A stretch of 64,000 bases of DNA from Plazaster borealis (lineage: Eukaryota > Echinodermata > Asteroidea > Forcipulatida > Labidiasteridae). Shown one piece after another: positions 55,203-64,000 of this stretch. The notes beneath the pieces are model-generated. The model did not search any database. It saw only the letters and a program-made list of their open reading frames with translations, and was not told the origin of the DNA. The translations under genes and the position numbers were made by a program. Location of the stretch: positions 18,585,063 through 18,649,062 of the forward strand of contig CM037472.1 of assembly GCA_021014325.1 (NCBI GenBank). The letters run 5' to 3'. Every line of letters begins with the position of its first letter. Within the stretch, counting starts at the first letter, position 1.

Positions 55203-57879
55203 ATGAACCAACTCGACTTCCACGATACAACCATACAAATAAGTACTGATGAAGCGATGGTCGAGAGAAACGTAGCAACAGGAGACAGGGGTGCTTTCGA
55301 AAAATTCGTCTTTGCTCTCTACGGTATAATCTGCGTACTTGGAATCACTGGTAACTTACTGGTTGCCATCGTACTCCTCCGTGTGCCGTCCCTGCGGTCA
55401 AATACCAGTGATTTCTTAGTGCACCTTGCCATTGCAGATTCTGTAGTAAGTGTTCTGGTCATCCCTTATTTTCTGGTTCCAACGTCAACCTCTGCGAACC
55501 CCGGAATCTTCGGTGAATTTTGGTGCCGTTTTTACACCTCTCAGTTCTTGTTCTGGTGTCTCGCCACGGTTTCGGTCTTCAGTTTGATCACCGTCAATTT
55601 GGAGCGTTACGTAGCCATCGTCCGCCCCCATAAGTACAAGACGGTGTTTACTAAACGGAATAAATACATCATGATTCTTGCCATTTGGATTCTGGCCACT
55701 ATAACCGAATCCACTATTATTTATTTTAGTGGAGTAGATGATAACGAATGTCATTTCATAGGCTGGCCCAGTAGAGGAGCTCAACTTGCATTTGGTCTGT
55801 GGTTTCACGGTCAAATTATTTGGTCCTTTGGTTGTGATGGTGTATGCGCAAGCAAAAGTCATCTCAACTCTGGTGAGTCGCACTGGTGAGTAAAACTCTG
55901 CTGAAAATAAATTTTATGAGTTGATTTTTTTAGTGGGGTTTTTAATTCTTTTGTAAATTTTTGACACCAACAAAGGGCTTATCTCAAAAGTGAACCATGT
56001 AATACCTGCTGAGTTACAGTTGCTTACCGTGAACCAGAAACATTTAACTTATTTAATAACAGTCACAGTTAACAACTTACTTCAACAAAATTATACTATG
56101 GGGCTCACACAAGTTAGGGTTACAACTAAATTTACGGACATTTTTGTAACCATAAGTTTAGAGAATTTGTGGTGGAGAAATTAGAAGGTTGTCTTTCAAT
56201 GTTTTGAAAAGTTGTTTCCGCGAGGCATAAACAAGTTTACTTAAAGGTATCGTACACGTTTGGTAATGACTCAAAACAAATATTAGCAGAAAGACTTACT
56301 TGGTAACAAGCAACGGAGAGCTGTTAAAAGTATAGTATAAAAGATAGTAGGCCTATAAAACATTGTAGGAAACGACTCCCTCTGAAGTAACGTAGTTTTT
56401 GAGAAAGAGGTAATTTCTCACTAAAATAATAAAAACTTCTTGCAAGAAGTTTTTATTCCTATCTGAAAGCACACAAATTTGTACAACAAGTGTGTTTTTT
56501 CTTTCATCATTTTCTTGCAACTTCGATGACCAATCGAAGCCCAAATTTTCACAGGCTTGTTATTTTATGCATATGTTGGGATACACCAAGTGAGAACACT
56601 GGTCTTTGACAATTGCCAAACGTGTTCAGTGCCTTTAATAAATTTACAGACAAAAAAGTATTAAGTTTTCTTTTATCGAAGTTGAGTTTGACATCATTTT
56701 GTGCCTGTGTTTATTGTGCCTGATAGCTAGTACATTCCTTGTCTGACATGAAGCCCTATTGACTAACCTTAGTTGGTTGCTAGGGATCTTCGCTTGGCCA
56801 TCCTTCCATAGCAAACTGCATTTAGGTTGGCTCTAGCTCTGCAGAAATGCACACACTTGAGAATTTTACGGTACAGCATCATTATTGTCACTCTAAAAAC
56901 TTGGGTCAGACTTGATCCAAGTTCCGAGTCCAATGGGGCCCGACCACCCGACCCATATCTGGGTCAGGTTTGACCCGGAAACTGGTAAAACAAATGGAAT
57001 TTCAACCCGGATTCGGCGTCAGTCTGATTCTTCCAGGGACATTTTGACACAGATTCTTGGTCGAACTGACCCAGAAGTGGGTCCAACCCACGGGACCCGG
57101 ATCCAACCCCAAGGCACCCGGATCCAACCCCACGGGACCCGGATCCAACCCCAAGGCACCCGGATCCAACCCCACGGGATCCGGATCCAACCCCACGGGA
57201 CCCGGATCCAACCCACGGCATCCGGATCCAACCCCACGGGACCCGGATCCAACCCCACGGGACCCGGATCCAACCCCATGGGACCCGGGGGTTGCTAGAG
57301 TGTAGCTAGAAGCACGTTGACGAACGAATATTTCCGATTATGTTACCTTTCTTACGAATTCGTCATACTCCGAGGTCATACATACAATAATTGCGGATTC
57401 AACAAAATGACGTACTCAAAATGTAGGCCCTATGAAATGAAAAAAAGGTCACAAAATACTCCTTTCCTAGTTTCCTTTTAGTATATTTTTTAATAAAGTT
57501 ATATTTAATTTTATTTTTGTTTCTTCCGTATATAGCCCCTATGGGCGCCAATGATCAGCGTGAAATGTGGCAACTCCGAGCATCTCAAACCCTGGTGAAA
57601 ACCCTCCTGGCCTGCGTCATTACATTTGCTGTGTGCTGGGCGCCAAACCAGATCTGGTTCCTGCTCTTCAACTTTGTTGTTCCACTGGTCCCCGGATTGC
57701 CTGGTCATCACATCACTATCATCCTAGCCGTGGGTAATTCCTGTGTGAATCCAGTCATCTACACCATGACAAACAAGCCTTTTCGTAAAGGGATCAGGGA
57801 AGTGTTTTGTAAGCAGCGGGATTCGAACCAGGTGGGAGACAACAGAGCCCCTACAGGAACTGTATCTGAGACCATTTGA
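55203..57879 (+). CDS. Class A GPCR 1, two exons, with a 2-nt frameshift
   Basis: Exon 1 is 55203-55885 and exon 2 is 57536-57879. Seen: TM1 with GNLL near residue 51, ICL1 [14 protein letters not shown]2 [19 protein letters not shown] at the end of TM3, TM6 with CWAPNQ and TM7 with NPVIYT. About 342 residues are expected. Near 55800 two nucleotides are missing relative to the sister gene at 63051, which throws TM5 out of frame; exon lengths plus two divide exactly by three. Beyond the break the TM5-ICL3 sequence is still conserved in another frame and exon 2 is fully open, so the lesion is recent or an assembly error. Rhodopsin-like receptor, ligand unknown; it resembles echinoderm-expanded receptors of chemosensory or peptide type (inference). 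Confidence 0.8.
56245..56634 (-). mobile_element. TTAA-flanked MITE, copy M
   Basis: TTAA on both sides, with an extra insertion near 56330-56350. Lies in the GPCR 1 intron. Confidence 0.85.
57080..57290. repeat. 21-bp minisatellite, about 10 copies
   Basis: The unit CCCGGATCCAACCCCACGGG plus A is repeated with AAGGC variants; GGATCC recurs every 20-21 bp. Several open frames on both strands follow from the 21-bp period. Lies in the GPCR 1 intron about 245 bp before exon 2. Confidence 0.92.
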
Positions 57880-58261
57880 ACAGACCACGACGGAGATAAA
57901 ACACACGTTCTGTTCTCCTTTTTTATGAGCCCGACAATGTTTCACATTCCTTCACCAGCAGATTCAGTTACTGTGACATTTTATACAACAACTGTACATT
58001 GAATGTGCTCTTACCTTAATTGCTGTTCGGGTATTCACAATACAGTGCACCACCAATAGTTTGTTCTGGAAAGGTCAACTTTAGTGAAGACAGAATACAC
58101 GTAACACTACAAGGTCGGGAAGGTGCATCACAGACGTTTATGCCCGCACGAAGCAAACAAATCTAAGTAAATAATCTTGTACGCAGTTGACTCTTTATAG
58201 ATTAAGCCGCATCTAACATACATTTTCTTAGTTACCGTATAGTCTAGCTATAGTCTCAGCT

Positions 58262-58465
58262 TATTAGATGGATTCTTGTGTAGCGCTCAAATCCGTCACT
58301 CAGTGGCACCCATGACACTCTGACATTATTATCCCCGGTCACTGATGGGGCATTTTTTTAATTTCTTAAACCATCTCAGCTCCCTTGGGAGTATACAGCC
58401 TGTGCCGCAAAATGTAGCGCACCAAGCTAAATCAATCGCAAGAACCATCTCTGCCCCGCAGGTTT
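58262..58465 (-). mobile_element. tRNA-derived SINE, copy S4, lacking its tRNA head
   Basis: TGTGTAGCGCTCAAATCCGT at the left is the 3' end also seen in S3, then GGGAGTATACAGCCTGTGC. The tRNA-like part is absent. Confidence 0.7.
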
Positions 58466-58489
58466 CACGCAGATAAAAGATCAGTCCTC

Positions 58490-59140
58490 CAAATTTAACC
58501 CTTTACTGAGGGGAGGGGCCAATGAGTTATTCCACACCATCACTAATTAAGTAATTTCTCCAAAGTCTAATGACTGGAGGAGTCAAATTCCTTGATATCC
58601 TAGAATGGACCATTCAACATATCGTAGGGGGGGGGTCAGGCCCCAGATATTTTTTTTACAGCTGGATTTTTTCAAGAAAAATATTGGATGGTGTGGTAGT
58701 AAATAAGGGCATTGCCATGCCATTGAGAACTTAAATAATTAGAGAAATATACCAATTACTGGTTGCTAAATGACTAAAATAGTATTAGACAATAGCTAGG
58801 CATGTAAATAAGACACTTAGATGTAAAAATTTGTGGGAAATGCATATATTTATTAATATTTAGTATTATTGGCCCTTTTGTCCCTCGGGATAAAGTGGGA
58901 GGGGTGTTTCCACGCCCCTAAAAGGTTAGCTAATAGGGAAAATAAATCAATTACTGGGTAATTAATGAACTCAAATAATTCTAGACGATTGCTGGGCATG
59001 TAAAGAAGTCTCTTATATGTAAAATATCATCGGAAATGCACAGAAAACATTTTAAATATATATTGGATGGTGTGGTATGATATATTGGCCCCTTCAAGGA
59101 TTTAAGTATAGTCTAGGGAGTTCCCGCAGTTAAGGGTTTT
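58490..59140. mobile_element. Possible element with TTAACCCTTTACTG ends
   Basis: TTTAACCCTTTACTGAGGGG at the left and GCAGTTAAGGGTTTTAAGGG at the right are loosely inverted. GGGCCAAT / ATTGGCCCC and TTGGATGGTGTGGTA occur twice. No coding capacity is visible; weak call. Confidence 0.4.
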
Positions 59141-59897
59141 AAGGGGGGGGTCCCTTTCCGTTTTGCCCTGGTGTGTCAATTATTAATGTTAGCCTATTTC
59201 TGTTCCCAATTTTCTTGTCAGTATGTTTGACAAACAAAAACCCGTATAATAACATGGATGTTCACTATTTGAATCATCCAGTTTAGCGGACTTTGGTATA
59301 GCATCATGTCTCACCTGCAAGGCCTGAATGTTTTCATGCTCTTAATTGGTTTGATAGCTGTAAACGGGTAGAGGTATAGTAAAAGCAAAAACCAGCAATT
59401 ATTTCCGGATTATTCTATAGTAGGTGTCATTCTGAGCGATTTTGACTCCTGCTAATTTAGTGTGAGGTTTGCGGAGACACACAGTACATAATACTCTCTC
59501 TGTGAGTTGTGGTGGTTCTGAAAAGAACCGGTGGCTTAACAACTCGACGTTTCGATCAGTAGGCTATGCTCTGATTGTCTTCTTGGGAGATGAAGAAATT
59601 TCAAATCCTACTCCTGTTAATTATTTAAACTTTACAGAGAGCTACATGCCCTGAAAGATTAAACCCGGCCCCCACACCCACACAGATACACCGTCTTGAA
59701 TGGAATGCTTTATATTTACATATTGTCCCGTTTTCAATAACATTTTGTTTACCATAACACAAAATTCCATTCGAGGCCAACACTTAGTATTCCGTTGGTG
59801 ATGCTAATATGGTATAATCTTGTAAAACTGATTTAACGTCGTGGTCTTGTCCAAGGACATCGACTCCGCAGTTACATCATGTCTTTCAAGAGAATTG
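59141..59897. other. Intergenic between GPCR copies, nothing recognised
   Basis: No supported exon; a 61-codon frame at 59469-59654 lacks motifs. Confidence 0.45.
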
Positions 59898-59901
59898 TTA
59901 A

Positions 59902-60265
59902 AGGTATCGTTCACGTTTGGTAATGACTCAAAACAAATATTAGCATAAAAACGTACTTGGTAACAAGCAACGGAGAGCTGTTGATAGTATAAAACATTGT
60001 ATGAAACGACTCCCTCTGAAGTAACGTAGTTTTTGAGAAAGAGGTAATTTCTCACTAAAATAATAAAAACTTCTTGCAAGAGGTTTTTATTCCTATCTGG
60101 AAGCACACACATTTGTACAACAACTGTTTTTTCTTTCATCATTTTCTTGCAACTTCGATGACCAATTGAGCCCAAATTTTCACAGACTTGTTATTTTATG
60201 CGTATGTTGGGATACACCAAGTGAGAACACTGGTCTTTGACAATTTCCAAACGTGTTCAGTGCCT
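59902..60265 (-). mobile_element. TTAA-flanked MITE, copy N
   Basis: Full main-family copy with TTAA at 59898-59901 and 60266-60269. Confidence 0.85.
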
Positions 60266-60825
60266 TTAATGTTGAATTCACTATTTGCTTCCCGTGTCGA
60301 ATATCAAATCACGAAGTAGCGGGGGGCAAGTTCAAACAAAAACCACGTGCCGTAGTCAGTGTGCCTTGGATATTTTCAATCACATCTCAATTCCACCGTC
60401 AACAAATAAAACACCACGTTGACTGAATATAGTATGCACCGGTTGTCTTTTGGTTTATTTCAACAAGACAACTCGACTTAGTGGAGGCTATTTTGAGCGC
60501 AATCTAATGCACTGCTGAGGTGTAAAAGATTGATAACTCTAACGACTGTGTTCTTTTGAAAACACCCCGATTGACATTCGAGACCACAAACGACTTTGTG
60601 TTCTGATGAAAAAACCTGACTAACTGAAACAAACAATTTGTGTTCTTTTGAAAACAACCCGATTGACTGAAACAAACAGCCTGACTGACTGAACAAAACG
60701 TGAAGATGGACCGACTTCTGTTCCCAACAGTGTCTTCACTCACCAACCACCGAAAAAGCACGGGATAATAAATATTAATGGCGACACAGTAGGAGAACTT
60801 TGATGATTTTACCAATTGAATATTT

Positions 60826-61339
60826 ATTCGTCTTTAGCTCTCTACGGTATTGTGTGTGGTTGGAATCACTGGTAACTAACTGGTTGCCATCGTACTCCTC
60901 CGTGTACCGCCCCTGCGGTCTAATACCAGTGATTTCTTAGTGCACCTTTCGGTGAATTCTGGTGTCGGTTTTACGCCTCTAAGTTCCTGTTTTGGTGTTT
61001 GGCTTTGACTTCTGTCTTTACTGATAACAGTCAATTCAGAGCGGTACGTATATAGCTACCGTCCACCCGCACAAGTAAAATACATCAGTGTTCTCGAAAC
61101 AAAATCAATACATCGCTGCTTGCTGGATATGGCTTCCAAATCCTTCCAATTATTTTTTTATAACGAAGTTATAGGGGTGTACATTTTTCAGGCTGGCCAA
61201 ACAAAGGAGCCCAGATTGCTTTTTGGTTTTACAATTTCTCGGTCAACTTCTTTGTTCCATTTATCGTGATGGTGTTTGCTCAACGCAGGATTATTTCCTA
61301 ACATAGATCAAGTCGAGAGACTTAATGCCCGAACAGGTT
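60826..61339 (+). pseudogene. GPCR pseudogene of the same family
   Basis: Begins at the TM1 coding region (TTCGTCTTTAGCTCTCTACG) and runs to the TM5-ICL3 region (GTGATGGTGTTTGCTCAACG). It has no start exon, an in-frame TAA at 60877-60879 where the sisters have a Leu codon, a deletion of roughly 110 bp removing TM2 and ECL1, and further indels around the ERY region. No second exon is found downstream before GPCR 2. Confidence 0.9.
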
Positions 61340-61429
61340 AGTTGATAAGTTGCCTCGGCCGTTCAGTCCCACAAGTAGATTGACATGTAGGCCTAGGCCT
61401 ACTATTTCCAGGAAAATGTGGAGTACAGG

Positions 61430-61930
61430 AATAGTATTAGGATAAAAATTACCATTGTTTAATTTTAGTCTGAAAGCTATAGCCTACTGATTATAAAAGT
61501 TCATATATAGAGCCATATTTTTCTTTGAAAAATTTCCCTCCTGTATCTGAAAACCTTTTTTTTTTAAACCTGCAACATACAGCAAAAACTGGGGCGTTAA
61601 AAAATGACGCCAAGGGTGTTGTAACATTAGATACAAAAAAAAGAATCACAATGTACACCATATATTGTGTTAAAATAACACAAATTTCTGCAAAAACAAT
61701 TGCATTGATGTTATTTTAACACCCTAAGATGCTAATTTTGATTCTCTCTTCGGTATCTAAGTGACAACACCCATGGTGTCGATTTTAACACCCCAGTTTT
61801 TGCAGTGCAGCTGATTTCGGTTGTTACAACCAAAATTATGGACAATGTGTTTACATGCTGAAAATTATGCATGGTTTTTCACTATTTTCTCCTGACTCAC
61901 ACAACAGATTAAGACCAAATTTTAAAAGGT
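61430..61930 (-). repeat. Dispersed repeat Z, copy 3, split by a MITE
   Basis: GATTTCGGTTGTTACAACCA and ACATGCTGAAA match copy 1 in reverse; the left part resumes before 61575. Confidence 0.5.
61581..61807. mobile_element. MITE with CAGCAAAAACTGGGGYGTTA ends
   Basis: CAGCAAAAACTGGGGCGTTA at the left and TAACACCCCAGTTTTTGCAG at the right are inverted; nested in repeat Z. Confidence 0.75.
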
Positions 61931-63050
61931 TTGTTATGTCATTTATACTTTTAATCGTCGACAATCTTCCTCTCTCCCTCGCACGTCAACCCTGCCCCCC
62001 CCCCCACCCCCGGGTTCGCCGAAGGACATCATTCATAAACAGGGTCTTTAAGTATCCCTCAAAATTTCTACTTTGTTATCGATGAATCTTAAAACTGTTT
62101 TTAAATTTGTACATTGACAAACTTCCTGCATTACTTTGTTAGATTTGCATCATCAACAGCAACGGCACGCCCATGATTATTTCTTGGGGGGGGGGGTGGG
62201 GGGGGGGGGTCGGGGGCTCAAAGCAACGGTGGGGTCCAGTGGCTGGCGTTACGGCCCAATGTGAGGTCCAGGGGCGAAGCCCGGGTGGGGTCCAGGTAGG
62301 GAAGCACCCTGAAAATCTGAGCTTTGGCGTTTTAGCATCAGTAGACGAATTCTAAAAAAGGAATTTACAGAGTGCGTTATGGTTTGGATTCAGTGCCCCG
62401 ACACTCTGTATACCATTCGTTCGCATTGACCTTGATATTCAAGGTTAACACTTTGCAAAAACGCGGCTTCGAAATAGACAAAGGGTTTCAATATAAAAGG
62501 TTCTACACTATTTGAATCAATTGCTTTTTGAAGTTTGTAACTGAGTTTTAGAAGATGGGCAGGAAACGATTTAAGATTGGTAAAAACGCCGGATTTGCTC
62601 TAATGAATTCTTGTTTTGTAATCAAAATACCGGGGAGAAATTGCTTTTTAAAAAAGGTCACCAGCCCAAACCCTGATACCTTAATGGATTTTTAAATCTC
62701 ATCCTGGAGACTATTTATAAACCTTCCATGTTGGGTGATTTCCCTTGGGAGAATTAAAGTTGTTTTCATTAAAATGCTAACATCGCTAATGTTACACAGG
62801 CAAAGAAACTCCATGTTTTCTTGTGAAGATTTCCGATTATTGAATTAAAGCAACAGGAGTTTCCTGTGGTAATTGGAAAGCTAAATCCAGGGTGAGATCA
62901 AAGGATCGGACGAGATAGACCATTTTTGTTGCCATTTTTCTTCTACGGTTAAGTTAAATATCACACACAACGACAACTCGACTATAGGAGACTAGGAGAA
63001 AGAGTGGGAGAGAGCATTGCATTCCACATTCATCTCAGAGTCAAGTCACC
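61931..63050. other. 5' flank of GPCR 2
   Basis: Contains a G-rich run at 62185-62210 and an inverse relative of the 53725-54060 repeat (GGGGTCCAGG) at 62220-62340. The last 40 nt (ATTCCAC, CATCTCA, AGTCA before ATG) resemble the GPCR 1 leader, so the 5' UTR was duplicated too. Confidence 0.5.
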
Positions 63051-63765
63051 ATGATGGACCAACTCGACTTCCCTCATACGACCATACATACAAATACATA
63101 TGAAGAGATGGGAGATAGAGACGTAGCAACAGGAGACAGGGATGCTTTCGAAAAATTCGTCTTAGCTCTCTACGGTATAATCTGCGTGGTAGGAATCACT
63201 GGTAACTTACTGGTTGCCATCGTACTCCTCCGCGTGCCGTCCCTGCGGTCTAATACCAGTGATTTCTTAGTACACCTCTCCATTATAGATTTCATGGTAT
63301 GCGTTCTTGTGATACCCTTTTTTCTCGTACCGACGCCGAATTTCACTCAAAACCCCGGATTCTACGGTGAATTCTGGTGTCGATTTTACACCTCTCAGTT
63401 CCTGTTTTGGTTCTCAACAATGACATCCGACTTCTGTTTAATCACCGTCAATTTGGAGCGCTACGTAGCAATCGTCCGCCCACACAAGTACAAGAAGGTG
63501 TTCACTAAACGAAAGAAATATATTATGATTGCTTCGTGTTGGGTTCTGGCCGCAGCAACCGAATCCTACATCCTCCTTTTCAACGGAATAGATGAAGAGA
63601 AAGGATGTCGTTTTATTGGCTGGCCGAACAAGGGAGCTCAAGCGGTCTTTGGCCTGTATGGTTTTACGGTTAGATTATTCGGCCCTTTGGCTGTGATGGT
63701 GTATGCGCAACTAAAAGTCATCTCATCCCTGAACAGACAAGTCAAGACACTTACAAGTCGAGCCG
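63051..63765 (+). CDS. Class A GPCR 2, first exon (gene continues beyond window)
   Basis: An intact exon from ATG at 63051 (a second in-frame ATG at 63054 aligns with the GPCR 1 start) to the donor at 63766. It encodes TM1 to TM5: [10 protein letters not shown] in TM1, ICL1 [23 protein letters not shown] at the start of TM3 with the conserved Cys, [13 protein letters not shown] after TM3, the FIGWPNKGAQ loop and TM5. Exon phase equals that of GPCR 1, so an exon 2 with TM6-TM7 is expected downstream. ERY replaces DRY as in the sister. No disruption is seen. Ligand unknown. Confidence 0.88.
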
Positions 63766-64000
63766 GTGAGAAAATTTTTGTTTTAATATAGTAAGACTTA
63801 TCCAATCCATGACGATGCATTTTGATTGACACACATGGGAAAAACTTTCAATAGACTGTGGCAAGTCTCGCGCATATTTGAACTTCCGGGACCATTGTGG
63901 TCCCAACAATATGGAGTTTTATTGGGAATCTAAGTGTTGGGAATCTAAGTGATTACAAATATGAAAGTAAAATCAATTCAACAAAATAACGAAGAAAACC

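Noticed and set aside
56912..57305. Several long open frames of G/P-rich repeats
   Set aside because: They come from the 21-bp minisatellite, whose period preserves all frames; no conserved protein.

Overview
The window is nuclear DNA of an invertebrate animal, most likely an echinoderm and perhaps a sea star. The evidence is small phase-matched exons separated by long AT-rich introns with GT-AG borders, four gene loci whose proteins resemble human ones in length and layout, a tandem family of class A GPCRs of the kind expanded in echinoderms, and dense short transposon debris. The species call is an inference from gene style and repeat landscape. No operon, phage, CRISPR or bacterial feature is present. 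Gene models come from reading splice sites and protein similarity by eye.

Layout. (1) 1-8.9 kb: mitochondrial ribosomal protein mL49 (MRPL49) on the minus strand and FAU (ubiquitin-like FUBI fused to ribosomal protein eS30) on the plus strand lie head to head, with inferred 5' ends about 100 bp apart. This is the same neighbour pair known from mammals, where MRPL49 was first called NOF, neighbour of FAU. (2) 8.9-16.3 kb: intergenic, mostly transposon remnants and simple arrays. (3) 16.3-24.6 kb, minus strand: a complete seven-exon Rab GTPase of the Rab8/10/13/15 group, closest by eye to Rab15. (4) 24.6-28.9 kb: intergenic repeats. (5) 28.9-52.9 kb, minus strand: a complete 17-exon EXOC5 (exocyst subunit Sec10) of 711 codons. 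Rab and EXOC5 both act in vesicle delivery, but I see no evidence that their adjacency matters. (6) 53-64 kb, plus strand: a tandem GPCR family with one two-exon gene carrying a 2-nt frameshift, one obvious pseudogene, and one clean first exon whose second exon lies beyond the window.

Mobile DNA. The dominant repeat is a roughly 365-bp terminal-inverted-repeat element flanked by TTAA, present in 14 copies (about 7.6% of the window). One copy sits inside another palindromic element, and a paralog gives the empty site, showing that TTAA is the target. Other material includes tRNA-derived SINEs, several foldback MITE families, a Harbinger relic with a piece of its transposase, a roughly 1-kb element flanked by TTAT with four 83-bp internal repeats, and minisatellites, one of which seems to have grown out of a SINE. 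I found no convincing wholly new gene system. The most useful observations are the conserved divergent FAU/MRPL49 unit, GPCR birth and death, and mobile elements lying at or very near splice sites of EXOC5 and duplicated within the Rab gene.
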